Shown here piece after piece: positions 37,461 through 45,879 of a DNA stretch of 64,000 nt (positions within the stretch are counted from its first letter, which is position 1; each line of letters begins with the position of its first letter). The translations under genes and the position numbers were made by a program. This DNA comes from an uncultured Bacilli bacterium (GTDB lineage Bacteria > Bacillota_I > Bacilli_A > RF39 > UBA660), in NCBI GenBank assembly GCA_934168005.1, contig CAKPMN010000003.1, forward strand, positions 1-64,000, read 5' to 3'. The notes under the pieces are model-generated. The model ran no database searches. It saw only the letters and a list, made by a program, of their open reading frames with translations, and was not told the origin of the DNA.

Positions 37461-38005
37461 ATTAAACGTATTTCATATTCACTAAAGAATGGTTTTTGTT
37501 TATTTATTCTATCATAAAATAATATTCCGTCTAGATGGTCTATTTCATGTTGAAAAGCTATTGATAATTCTTCTCTAGCTCTTATACTTATTTTATTACC
37601 ATCTATATCATATCCTTCAACTGTTACTCTAGCGTATCTTGGAACATGACCTTCTACTTCTCTATTTACACTTAAACATCCTTCACCAACATCTGCTGCT
37701 ATCATTTCTTCTGAATTACTTACTATCTTTGGATTTATAACAACATAGTTATCAAATTTTCCTTCTTGATATTCATCTACTATAACAATTATTCTCTTTA
37801 GAATTCCAAGTTGTACGAATGCTAGTCCAGTTCCTGGTCTTAAATCGTATTTTTTTGAATATTTTTCTATTTGACTATATGTTAAATGTTTAATAATTTT
37901 ATCTATTGTCTTTTTGTCTTCATCTGACAGTGGGAAAGTTACTTCTTTACTTTTTTGTCTTATTCTTTTATCTTTTTCATCTATTATATTAAGTTTTTCA
38001 AACAT
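37457..38005 (-). CDS. def: Peptide deformylase
   Basis: Def removes the formyl group from nascent proteins. The three motifs are visible: GTGLAFVQLGI (motif 1, with Gln near position 67), EGCLSV (motif 2 with the metal Cys), and HEIDHLDGILFYDRI (motif 3 with HExxH). The length of 182 residues fits the longer Gram-positive type 2 enzyme. It is monocistronic on the minus strand. The motif-1 glycine GxGxAxxQ is read as GTGLAFVQ, which is acceptable. Confidence 0.95.
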   Translation of the reverse strand: MFEKLNIIDEKDKRIRQKSKEVTFPLSDEDKKTIDKIIKHLTYSQIEKYSKKYDLRPGTGLAFVQLGILKRIIVIVDEYQEGKFDNYVVINPKIVSNSEEMIAADVGEGCLSVNREVEGHVPRYARVTVEGYDIDGNKISIRAREELSIAFQHEIDHLDGILFYDRINKQKPFFSEYEIRLI

Positions 38006-38133
38006 ACCATCACCTCTTGATTCATGTGGTATTATATCACATTTTGTATTATTTGTAAAAATAGTTTAACAAATATAGAAATTTCACTTTTTTTTCATAA
38101 TTTGGTAATATATTATATAGTAGAGGTGGTTAT

Positions 38134-39207
38134 ATGAAATGTCCAAAGTGTAAAAATGAAGTAGTAAATGATAGCAAATTTTGTGATCAATGTGGATATT
38201 CTTTTAAAGGAAAAAAATTTAAATTAGTTATAATTATAACATTAGTATTAGCTGTAATAGGATTTAGTATAGGATTATCTTTTTCTTATTTTTTATCCCC
38301 ATCTTATGTTGCGAATAAATATTTTAAAGCAGTTATAAGTAATGACGCAAACAATGTATATAAATACGTTAAGAGTGATAGTCCTTTTGTAACAAAAGAA
38401 TCATTTTTAAAGAAATATGAGACAGTAGGTAATGTTACTGATTATAAGATAGAAAGTATGGAAAGAGAAAACAACTATATAAAAGTTAATTATACTTATA
38501 AATTAGATGGTAATGCGGCTAATTCTTATGTAAAACTAAATGAAAAGAAATTTTTAGGTATATTTACTTATTATAAAGTTGAAACTGGTAGTATAGCTAG
38601 AAATGTTGAACTTCGTGTTTTAAAGGGTTCTAAAGTTAGTATTGATTCAACAGATATGACAAAATATTTAAAAAATAGTGAAGAATATTTTGATGTTTAT
38701 GTTTTACCAGACCTTATTTCAGGAGAATATACTGTAGAAGTTGATATGCCAATAGGAATTTCTGTTACAAAAAATATTTCATTTACAGATTCTTCTAAAT
38801 ATACTATAGCTAAAATCAAGTTAGAAAATGATTTAAAAGACAAATTAAGCGATGATTTAATTGATAAGTTAAATGTTTTATATAAAGCCGGTGTAGAAGG
38901 CAAAAAGTATAAAGAAATATCTGATAATTTTTATAATGATTTATCTAGTTTATATAGAAGCATTAAAAGAAGTTTAGGATCAAACATAACATCATTTAAT
39001 TTTACTGATATTAGTATTAGTTCTGCTTCATTAGATGATGAAGGTAAATTGAGTTTAGAAGTTATTGCTGATTATGATGCTCGTGTAAATGATGAAGATA
39101 AGAGTGACTATCTATCATTTAAAGTTACATATAGTTATGATGATAATGAATTTAATTTATATGATATAGATAATTCTTATCAAGTTAAAACAGAAAATTA
39201 TCAGTAA
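38134..39207 (+). CDS. Zinc-ribbon membrane protein, TcaA-like
   Basis: An N-terminal zinc ribbon (CPKCKNEV then CDQCGY, residues 3-22) precedes a membrane helix (about 31-52) and a large external part (300 residues) with NTF2-like and beta-rich segments. This layout matches TcaA/YvbJ-type proteins, which influence envelope stress and glycopeptide sensitivity in staphylococci. The assignment is by layout; the outer part is divergent. A good GAGGTGG site precedes the ATG. Confidence 0.72.
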   Translation: MKCPKCKNEVVNDSKFCDQCGYSFKGKKFKLVIIITLVLAVIGFSIGLSFSYFLSPSYVANKYFKAVISNDANNVYKYVKSDSPFVTKESFLKKYETVGNVTDYKIESMERENNYIKVNYTYKLDGNAANSYVKLNEKKFLGIFTYYKVETGSIARNVELRVLKGSKVSIDSTDMTKYLKNSEEYFDVYVLPDLISGEYTVEVDMPIGISVTKNISFTDSSKYTIAKIKLENDLKDKLSDDLIDKLNVLYKAGVEGKKYKEISDNFYNDLSSLYRSIKRSLGSNITSFNFTDISISSASLDDEGKLSLEVIADYDARVNDEDKSDYLSFKVTYSYDDNEFNLYDIDNSYQVKTENYQ

Positions 39208-39233
39208 AAAAAGAGAAAAAATTTCTCTTTTTT
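39206..39233. terminator. Bidirectional terminator
   Basis: AAAAAGAGAAA pairs with TTTCTCTTTTT around a 3-base loop between two converging genes. Confidence 0.8.
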
Positions 39234-39387
39234 AGTTATTCCAAGCTCTTGCGCCAATTATAATTACTAATAAAATAAATAGAACTAAAATAATAGCAGC
39301 GCCGTATCCTGATTGGTATCCTCCATTTTGGTAACCATAGCTTGGAGCGCCACAGCCGTAGCCTTGATAGCCGCCATAATAATACAT
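39232..39387 (-). CDS. YjcZ-family small sporulation protein (51 aa)
   Basis: This small gene on the minus strand is easily missed. It encodes a Gly/Tyr-rich head (MYYYGGYQGYGCGAP and a YQNGGYQSGYG repeat) followed by one hydrophobic helix AAIILVLFILLVIIIGA and the tail RAWNN. This matches the YjcZ/SscA type of tiny spore-associated membrane peptides. CCTCC at 39395-39399 gives a strong GGAGG site on its strand, 8 bases before the ATG. It ends in a terminator shared with the TcaA-like gene. Its GC content is clearly higher than that of its neighbours. Confidence 0.82.
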   Translation of the reverse strand: MYYYGGYQGYGCGAPSYGYQNGGYQSGYGAAIILVLFILLVIIIGARAWNN

Positions 39388-39528
39388 ATTTTTGCCTCCA
39401 TTCTCTAATATAGTTTACTCTTTAACTTTTATTTGGTGCGTGATATTTGTTTAATAAACGATATTTTTTCTAAAACTAGTTCTTAGTTTGTTAAAAATAT
39501 GGTATTATATAGAAAATAGGTGAGAATA

Positions 39529-40686
39529 ATGAAGAAAGTTTTTAATACGATTAAAGATATGGATAGAGTAATACTTTTTATATCTATAGGGTTATTTATA
39601 TTTGGTTTATTCAATATATTAACAGCTTCTAGTCAAGCTTCTGTTTTGAGATATAATGCTTCACTTTATAAATATTTTATTAAACAATTAGAATTCTTAT
39701 CTATGGGTTTATTTGCTACTTTCTTTATTTTATCTGTTCCAACAAAAAAATATCATTTCTTAGGTAAAATAGCTTTTTATGGTGTTTTATTCTTATGTGT
39801 TTTAGTAATTTTTAAGGGTAATAATTATAGTGGTAACCAAAACTGGATATCAATACTCGGCTTTTCATTACAACCAAGTGAATTTGCTAAACCTGTTTTG
39901 ATTCTTTATTTAGCTATTTTATTTGAAAAATATTATAAACAGTTAAGAAATAAAAATGTACCACATGCGAACATGATTGCTCATATAGTGTTTGTATGTA
40001 TCATATTTCCTACTCTTATTATATTTACTCAACATGATTTAGGTACAGGTATTATTGTAACTTGTATAGCAGGCCTTTTATTTTTAGCTAGTCCAATAAT
40101 GCGTCGTGAAAAGACTGCAACTGTTGGACTTATGGGAATAGTTGTCATTATAATGGGTTTAATTTATATATTTGGTTCTAAGAGTGTTTTATCTAATAGT
40201 CAAAGTAGTAGACTTGATTTTTTTGATCCTTGTAGTAAGTATGAAAATGGCGGATATCAAATATGTAATGGATTTATTGCGATAAATTCAGGAGGATTAT
40301 TTGGAGTTGGAATAGGCGAGAGCAGACAAAAGTCTTATATTCCAGAATCACATACAGACTCTGTTTTTGCAATTGTTGCTGAGGAATATGGCCTTATAGT
40401 AACAACTATTATATTTTTCTTATATATAGTATTACTTTATAGAATACTTCATCTATCTAGTGTCGTTGGAACTATTAGAGGAAAATATATCTGTTATGGG
40501 GTAGCAATCTATATGTTTTTACATATATTTGTTAATTTAGGTGGTCTATTTGGCAGTATGCCTCTTACCGGTGTTCCACTTCCATATTTATCTTATGGTG
40601 GTTCATTTACTATATCTTTTATGATTGCGCTCGCTCTTGTTCAAAGAGTTCATGTTGAATATAAAAATGAAAAAATTAAAATTTAA
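39529..40686 (+). CDS. FtsW/RodA/SpoVE-family (SEDS) protein
   Basis: This SEDS-family glycan polymerase has about ten membrane helices. Diagnostic segments are LQPSEFAKP, the QHDLGTG segment, GGLFGVGIGESRQKSYIPESHTD split over its conserved loop, and the C-terminal LGGLFGSMPLTGVPLPYLSYGG. I start at ATG 39529 (AGGTGAG upstream) rather than GTG 39520. It gives 385 residues. The GIGESRQK...PESHTD form fits FtsW/SpoVE better than RodA, but the partner PBP is not adjacent, so the exact role is open. Confidence 0.93.
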   Translation: MKKVFNTIKDMDRVILFISIGLFIFGLFNILTASSQASVLRYNASLYKYFIKQLEFLSMGLFATFFILSVPTKKYHFLGKIAFYGVLFLCVLVIFKGNNYSGNQNWISILGFSLQPSEFAKPVLILYLAILFEKYYKQLRNKNVPHANMIAHIVFVCIIFPTLIIFTQHDLGTGIIVTCIAGLLFLASPIMRREKTATVGLMGIVVIIMGLIYIFGSKSVLSNSQSSRLDFFDPCSKYENGGYQICNGFIAINSGGLFGVGIGESRQKSYIPESHTDSVFAIVAEEYGLIVTTIIFFLYIVLLYRILHLSSVVGTIRGKYICYGVAIYMFLHIFVNLGGLFGSMPLTGVPLPYLSYGGSFTISFMIALALVQRVHVEYKNEKIKI

Positions 40687-40707
40687 AAGAGTCTAACTCT
40701 TTTTTTA
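40685..40707 (+). terminator. Terminator after the SEDS gene
   Basis: AAAAGAGT (40685-40692) pairs with ACTCTTTT (40696-40703), then T residues. Confidence 0.8.
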
Positions 40708-40746
40708 TTGGGGTTAATATGTTAAACTATTGGCGGAGGAATATGT

Positions 40747-42036
40747 ATGATTAAAGAAAGAGTACTACCAGCAGATCTGTTTACTGTGGTTAATAAAACA
40801 GTTATAAGTGATACTGATTACAAAATATTATTTATGTTATATCAACCTATTATAGGTTCAGATGCGGTAAGTTTGTATCTTACTTTAATAACATATTTGG
40901 ATAAACTAGAACTTATAAGTGAGGTGTGGAGTCATCACCATTTAATGACTAGCTTAAAATCTAGATTAGATTTAATTATTGAAGCTCGTGAAAAATTAGA
41001 AGCAGTTGGGCTCATTAAAACATTTTTGAAAAAGGGGAGTGTTAATCAATTTATATATGAAATATATTCTCCACTTTCTCCTATGGAATTTTTTTCTAAT
41101 CCACTTTTAGATACTATTTTATATAATGAAATAGGTGAAATGGAGTATGAAAAAGTTAAAGAATATTATACTTTACCTAAGATTAATTTAAATGATTATG
41201 AAGATATTACTTGTAGATTTCAAGATGTATTTTCTGTTACTGATATGACTGATTTTGAAGGTGCTTTAGCTGATTTAAAAAACACTACTAAAAATAAGAT
41301 ATCAATTATGTCTACAATCAATTTAGATGAAGTTTTATCTTCAATACCAGAAGAAATCTTAAATCCTAGAACTATAACTTTGGATACTAAAGACTTTTTA
41401 TATAGAATGGATTTTGTATATGGATTTAATGATGATGAAATGATTGAATTAGTGAAATCTTCTTGTAATATAAAAAGGGTTTTGGATAAAGAAAAGTTTA
41501 AGGAAAATGCAAAAAATTATTATAAATTTGAACATTTAGGAAATCTTCCTACTTTAGCTTTAAAGACACAGCCAGAGTATTTAAGAAAAAAGAATTTATC
41601 TAATAATTTAAGAGATAAAAAGATATATGAGTATGAAACTACAACTCCTTATGATTATTTATATAGCAAACATACTGGTACTAGAATAACTTCTTCTGAA
41701 ACTGCTATATTGCAATATTTGCTTGTTGAAATGAATTTAAATCCGGGTGTTGTTAATGTTATAATAGATTATGTTTTACAGGAAAGTAAAAATAAACTTG
41801 TTCCAACTTATGTTGAAAGTGTAGCTGGACTATTTTCTCGTAATAATATAAAAACAGTAGAAGAAGCAATGTCTCTAGCTAAAGAAGAACATAAAAATAG
41901 AGTAAAACGAGAAAGCAAGAAACAAGTTAAAAAGGAAATAAAACCTGAATGGATTGATAAGAATTTTGAGGTAAAAGAAGCTAGCAATGAAGAAATATCA
42001 AAGATGAGGGATATGTTAAGTAAGGTGGTAAAATGA
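40747..42036 (+). CDS. dnaB: Replication initiation and membrane attachment protein DnaB
   Basis: Firmicutes DnaB (not the helicase) loads the replicative helicase with DnaD and DnaI. The 429-residue protein has an N-terminal winged helix (ILFMLYQPIIGSDAVSLYLT), a DnaB/DnaD DDBH2-type C-terminal domain (YDYLYSKHTGTRITSSE then NPGVVNVIIDYVL) and a basic tail. It is followed with a 4-base overlap by dnaI, the same order as B. subtilis. Confidence 0.93.
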   Translation: MIKERVLPADLFTVVNKTVISDTDYKILFMLYQPIIGSDAVSLYLTLITYLDKLELISEVWSHHHLMTSLKSRLDLIIEAREKLEAVGLIKTFLKKGSVNQFIYEIYSPLSPMEFFSNPLLDTILYNEIGEMEYEKVKEYYTLPKINLNDYEDITCRFQDVFSVTDMTDFEGALADLKNTTKNKISIMSTINLDEVLSSIPEEILNPRTITLDTKDFLYRMDFVYGFNDDEMIELVKSSCNIKRVLDKEKFKENAKNYYKFEHLGNLPTLALKTQPEYLRKKNLSNNLRDKKIYEYETTTPYDYLYSKHTGTRITSSETAILQYLLVEMNLNPGVVNVIIDYVLQESKNKLVPTYVESVAGLFSRNNIKTVEEAMSLAKEEHKNRVKRESKKQVKKEIKPEWIDKNFEVKEASNEEISKMRDMLSKVVK

Positions 42037-42950
42037 AAACAGATACATTTTTTAAAAAATATGAAAAAGGTGATTTAGATACTAAGTTAATAGCAGAATT
42101 TAGAAAATCTATGGAAAATCCAGATTTTGCCAAACTTATTTCTAAAGTTAAACTTCCTTATGAAGAGTTAGCTAAGTATACTTCATTATTAGAAGATTCT
42201 AAGGCTGAATATTCTAATTGCTTAAAGTGTAAAAATTTAATGGAATGTAAGAATAAAATATGTGGACATGCTTTTTTACCTGATGTAAGAGATTCAAAGA
42301 TAACTTTTTTATATAAACCTTGCAAATACATGTTAAAAAAAGAAAAAGAAGAGGCTTATTTGAAAAATGTTTATTGTTCTAATGAACCTGATTCTATAGT
42401 TCATGCATCAATTTCTGATATTGATTTAAGGGATAAAACAAGATTACATGTTATAAAAGTATTAACTGAATTTATAGAGGATTATCGTGATGGTAAAAAT
42501 CCTAAAGGTTTCTATTTACATGGCAGTTTTGGTTCAGGGAAATCTTATTTAATAAGTGCTTTATTTAATGAACTTGCAAAGGATGGAGTTAAAAGTTGTA
42601 TTGTTTTTTGGCAAGAATTTTTAACTGAATTGAAAGGTAATTTTGGAACAAGTGATTTTAATGAAAAAATTGAAAGATTAAAGAAAACTAAGTTACTTTT
42701 AATTGATGACATAGGAGCAGAAAATGTTACTTCTTGGAGTAGGGATGATGTTTTATGTCCAATACTTCAATATCGTATGCAAGAAAAATTACCAACTTTT
42801 TTCACATCTAACTTTACTTTAGAAGAGTTAGAAAATCATTTTTCAATTACAAGAGATGGTGTTGAGGTAGTTAAAGCTAAACGTTTAATGGAGAGAATTC
42901 GTCAACTTGGTATTGATATAGAATTAAATAGTAAAAATTTAAGAAATTAA
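42033..42950 (+). CDS. dnaI: Primosomal protein DnaI (helicase loader)
   Basis: DnaI is the AAA+ loader of the replicative helicase. An N-terminal domain with a cysteine cluster (CLKCKNLMECKNKICGH, near residues 62-78) precedes the AAA+ domain: Walker A LHGSFGSGKSYL near residue 164, Walker B LLIDDIGAE, and sensor-1 with FTSNFT. The length of 305 residues fits. It ends at the Thr T-box promoter, whose -35 box lies a few bases after the stop. Confidence 0.94.
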   Translation: MKTDTFFKKYEKGDLDTKLIAEFRKSMENPDFAKLISKVKLPYEELAKYTSLLEDSKAEYSNCLKCKNLMECKNKICGHAFLPDVRDSKITFLYKPCKYMLKKEKEEAYLKNVYCSNEPDSIVHASISDIDLRDKTRLHVIKVLTEFIEDYRDGKNPKGFYLHGSFGSGKSYLISALFNELAKDGVKSCIVFWQEFLTELKGNFGTSDFNEKIERLKKTKLLLIDDIGAENVTSWSRDDVLCPILQYRMQEKLPTFFTSNFTLEELENHFSITRDGVEVVKAKRLMERIRQLGIDIELNSKNLRN

Positions 42951-42954
42951 AATA

Positions 42955-42983
42955 TTGACTTTATAATATGTTTTGTTTAAAAT
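42955..42983 (+). promoter_or_regulatory. Predicted promoter of the Thr T-box operon
   Basis: TTGACT (42955-42960), 17 bases, TAAAAT (42978-42983). Confidence 0.65.
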
Positions 42984-42989
42984 AGTCTT

Positions 42990-43187
42990 ATAAAGATTTT
43001 GATTAGGACATGACTTTTAATGTGTCTATTATAGAGACTTTGTGGATGGTGTAAACAAAGATAGAACTTAGAAGCTACTACCTATGAATTGTACTCGAAA
43101 GAGTTTCCGGGTAAAACCGTTATCTAATTAAGTTAAAAGGTAGGATGGTACCGCGTATAGACGCTCCTTAAGTAGGGTGTCTTTTTT
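42990..43187 (+). promoter_or_regulatory. Threonine T-box leader
   Basis: Stem I carries AGAG and the GGTG loop; aligned with the Ile leader of this window, the specifier falls on ACT (43077-43079), with ACC (43080-43082) as the alternative, both Thr codons. The T-box core is GGATGGTACCGCG (43143-43155). The terminator is AGACGCTCCT (43159-43168) paired with AGGGTGTCT (43174-43182) plus T residues. It controls a hypothetical gene and thrS. Confidence 0.9.
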
Positions 43188-43203
43188 GTTTTAGGGGGAT
43201 TTT

Positions 43204-43647
43204 ATGGCACTATTTACGAGTAGAAAGAATATTATTTCTACAAAATATTTTTTATCTAATTACTATGGAATCAGTTATAGTAAGAAGAATTTATCACATG
43301 ATACAATGCTTGATGTATTAGTATCTAAGGGGAAGAGACTACCTAAATCTGTTCTTTTAGATAGTATTGACCAGATTGATATAACGTCTGGTAAAGTAGT
43401 TCTTGTAAGAGATGTTTTAGGAAGAGTCGTGGCTTACAAAAGTCCAATGATTGGTTTAAAACAACTAGAATGGGAACTAAAGAGTGATGTTGATTCTTTA
43501 AGAGAGATTAGAAGAAGGATTTTACTTGAACAAGGTCTTTATTTGCAAGAAGATGATTCTATTTTAACAGAAGAAGAGTTATCTTTAGATAAAGAATATG
43601 ATGAAATGTCATATCAGAGAGTACGTAAAAATAAAAGGAGAAGATAA
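43204..43647 (+). CDS. Hypothetical protein in the thrS T-box operon (147 aa)
   Basis: No family recognised. The protein is soluble, basic at both ends (MALFTSRKNIISTK; NKRRR at the end) and acidic between residues 115 and 135 (LYLQEDDSILTEEEL). No signal peptide or membrane helix is seen. It is the first gene after the Thr T-box terminator and ends just before thrS, so it should be induced by Thr starvation. The strong GGGGG site supports translation. A link to threonine or ribosome biology is inference. Confidence 0.7.
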   Translation: MALFTSRKNIISTKYFLSNYYGISYSKKNLSHDTMLDVLVSKGKRLPKSVLLDSIDQIDITSGKVVLVRDVLGRVVAYKSPMIGLKQLEWELKSDVDSLREIRRRILLEQGLYLQEDDSILTEEELSLDKEYDEMSYQRVRKNKRRR

Positions 43648-43648
43648 T

Positions 43649-45400
43649 ATGGTAAATTTTAAAGAAGATGAACGTTTAAATAAGTTAAATCATAGTTGTG
43701 CACATTTAATGGCTCAAGCTGTTAAACATTTGTGGCCTGATGCTAAATTCTGGGTTGGACCAGTAATTGAAAGTGGTTTTTATTATGATATTGACTTAGG
43801 AGACAAAGTTATTAACGATGATGATATTTTAGCAATCGAAAAAGAAATGAAAAAATTAGCTAAAGATGGTAAGAGAATAGTTCGTAATGAAATAACAAAA
43901 GAAGAAGCATTAGAAATGTTTAAGAATGATCCTTATAAGGTTGATTTAATTGAAAGAATGGATGAAGAAAGTGTTATTTCTACTTATACACAAGGAGATT
44001 TTACTGATTTATGTCGTGGTCCACATGTTGATAGTGTAAAGGAATGTAAAAACTTTAAACTTGTTAAATTTAGTGGAGCTTATTGGAAAGGAGATTCCTC
44101 TAATAAAGTTTTACAAAGAATTTATGGAGTTTGTTTTCCAACAAAAGAAGAATTAGACGATTATCTAACTGAATTAGAAGAAGCTAAATTAAGAGATCAT
44201 AGAAAGTTAGGAAAAGATCTAGGAATATTTTTATTAAATGATACTGTTGGTAAAGGTTTACCAATGTATTTACCTAATGGTTATATAATTTGGCAAGAGT
44301 GTGAGAACTATATTAAAACTAAGGAAAGAAAACGCGGATATAAACATGTTTTAACTCCACCTTTAGCAAGTACAGAATTATATAAAACTTCAGGTCATTT
44401 GGAACATTATAAGGATTCTATGTTTCCTATTATGGAAGTTGAAGGGGAAGACTATGTATTAAGACCAATGAACTGTCCACATCATATGATGATTTATGGT
44501 AATGATATTCATTCTTACCGTGACTTACCTTTAAGAATAGCAGAAGTAGCTAGAGATTGTAGATATGAAGCAAGTGGTGCATTAAAAGGAATTGAAAGAA
44601 CTAGAGCATTCTGTCAAAATGATTCTCATATATTTTGTACACCAGAACAAATTGAATCTGAATTTAAAGGTGTTGTTGATTTGATACTTGAAGTATATAA
44701 AGAACTTGGTATTAAAAACTTTAGATTTGAATTATCTTTAAGAGATCCTAACGATAAAGTAAAATATCATCCAGATGATGAAATGTGGGATAATGCAGAA
44801 AATAAATTAAGAGATGTTTTGAATGATTTAGGAATTGAATATAAAGAAATGATAGGAGAAGCGGCTTTTTATGGACCTAAGTTAGATGTTCAAGTAAAAC
44901 CAGCTGTTGGAAATGAAATTACTTTATCAACTTGTCAATTAGATTTTTGTTTACCAGCTAAGTTTAATCTTGAATATGTTGATAAAGATGGTTCTAAAAA
45001 AACTCCAGTAGTAATTCATAGAGCTATATTAGGTTCTCTTGATAGATTTATAGCATTTTACTTAGAAGAAACTAAGGGCGCTTTACCTTTATGGATGAGT
45101 CCAACTCAAGTAAATATTATTCCGGTTAATAATGAATATCATTTAGATTACGCAAAATCTATATTTGATGAGTTAAATGATTTAGATATTCGTTGTTCAT
45201 TAGATGATAGAGATGAAAAACTAGGATATAAAATGAGAGAATCTGTTATAAAGAAAAATCCTATTACTTTAATTTTAGGCCAAAAAGAAGTTGATGATAA
45301 AACAATTTCATTTAGAAGATATGGAAGTAATGATACTGAAACTATATCAAAAGATGATTTTGTTAAGTTAGTCTTAGAAGAAATAGCTAAAAAGAAATAG
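43649..45400 (+). CDS. thrS: Threonyl-tRNA synthetase lacking the TGS domain
   Basis: This class II synthetase charges tRNA-Thr. The start at 43649 (AGGAGA upstream) gives 583 residues that begin directly in the N2/SAD editing domain (NHSCAHLMAQAVKHLWP, then HVDSVKECKNFKLV). The catalytic core has MNCPHHMMIY, RDCRYEASGALKGIERTRAF, and motif 3 RAILGSLDRFIA; the zinc ligands Cys and His are in place. The usual N-terminal TGS domain (about 60 residues) is missing. A C-terminal anticodon-binding domain is present. Confidence 0.96.
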   Translation: MVNFKEDERLNKLNHSCAHLMAQAVKHLWPDAKFWVGPVIESGFYYDIDLGDKVINDDDILAIEKEMKKLAKDGKRIVRNEITKEEALEMFKNDPYKVDLIERMDEESVISTYTQGDFTDLCRGPHVDSVKECKNFKLVKFSGAYWKGDSSNKVLQRIYGVCFPTKEELDDYLTELEEAKLRDHRKLGKDLGIFLLNDTVGKGLPMYLPNGYIIWQECENYIKTKERKRGYKHVLTPPLASTELYKTSGHLEHYKDSMFPIMEVEGEDYVLRPMNCPHHMMIYGNDIHSYRDLPLRIAEVARDCRYEASGALKGIERTRAFCQNDSHIFCTPEQIESEFKGVVDLILEVYKELGIKNFRFELSLRDPNDKVKYHPDDEMWDNAENKLRDVLNDLGIEYKEMIGEAAFYGPKLDVQVKPAVGNEITLSTCQLDFCLPAKFNLEYVDKDGSKKTPVVIHRAILGSLDRFIAFYLEETKGALPLWMSPTQVNIIPVNNEYHLDYAKSIFDELNDLDIRCSLDDRDEKLGYKMRESVIKKNPITLILGQKEVDDKTISFRRYGSNDTETISKDDFVKLVLEEIAKKK

Positions 45401-45416
45401 TCTATTTCTTTTTTTT
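45391..45416 (+). terminator. Terminator after thrS
   Basis: AAGAAATAG (45392-45400) and CTATTTCTT (45402-45410) form a tight hairpin at the stop codon, then T residues. Confidence 0.75.
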
Positions 45417-45427
45417 ATAAAAAATTA

Positions 45428-45457
45428 TTGACAATTAATTTTATTGTATGTTATAAT
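45428..45457 (+). promoter_or_regulatory. Predicted promoter of tRNA-Ala
   Basis: TTGACA (45428-45433), 18 bases, TATAAT (45452-45457). Confidence 0.8.
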
Positions 45458-45469
45458 CAATTTGCGTCT

Positions 45470-45546
45470 GGGGGATTAGCTCAGCTGGCTAGAGCGCCAC
45501 GTTTGCACCGTGGAGGTCAAGGGTTCGAATCCCTTATCCTCCACCA
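45470..45546 (+). tRNA. tRNA-Ala (anticodon TGC)
   Basis: The acceptor GGGGGAT pairs with ATCCTCC (45536-45542), including the G3-U70 pair that defines tRNA-Ala. The anticodon stem CCACG/CGTGG encloses TTTGCAC, anticodon TGC. T-loop GGTTCGAATCC; CCA encoded. It is the left neighbour of the toxin island. Confidence 0.97.
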
Positions 45547-45560
45547 GATTGTTTAAAATG

Positions 45561-45589
45561 CTCAAACTTTTATAGTTTGAGTTTTTTTT
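45561..45589 (+). terminator. Terminator after tRNA-Ala
   Basis: CTCAAACT (45561-45568) pairs with AGTTTGAG (45574-45581), then T residues. Confidence 0.88.
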
Positions 45590-45755
45590 GTGCCCAAATT
45601 TAGAAAAGTTTTTGAATCTAAGCTATAGTATATTAAAATTATAATACATTATTATTGATTTTTGTTTGGGTGCTATGCTTATGCTTAATTTTAAAATTAA
45701 AGTAGTAAGTTTTTCGTGGTATGTTTTATTATTTTTACCTTTAGGCATTCATAGT

Positions 45756-45799
45756 GCCAAATACGTTCAATTTATTTTGAATGTATTTGGCTTTTTTTT
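45756..45799 (+). terminator. Strong terminator or attenuator upstream of the island sigma gene
   Basis: GCCAAATACGTTCAA (45756-45770) pairs with TTGAATGTATTTGGC (45777-45791; one G-U pair) over 15 positions, followed by eight T residues. Upstream (45590-45755) I see no convincing gene: an 81-codon frame starting at TTG 45666 runs through the hairpin and lacks a ribosome site. The hairpin is thus either a terminator for an untranslated leader or an attenuator for the sigma gene at 45880. Confidence 0.82.
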
Positions 45800-45833
45800 G
45801 TTATGCATTAATTATTTTAATAGGGCTAGAAGT

Positions 45834-45873
45834 CCTCCTTTTATCAATAAAAATTTTTATGTTGATAAGGAGG
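45834..45873 (+). promoter_or_regulatory. Hairpin pairing the Shine-Dalgarno site of the island sigma gene
   Basis: CCTCCTTTTATCAA (45834-45847) can pair with TTGATAAGGAGG (45862-45873), with a two-base bulge; the inner TAAAAA/TTTTTA extends the stem. AAGGAGG (45867-45873) is the ribosome site for the ATG at 45880, so this hairpin would block translation until opened. A competing small hairpin AGGGCT/AGTCCT overlaps the anti-Shine-Dalgarno strand. Confidence 0.6.
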
Positions 45874-45879
45874 ATATAG

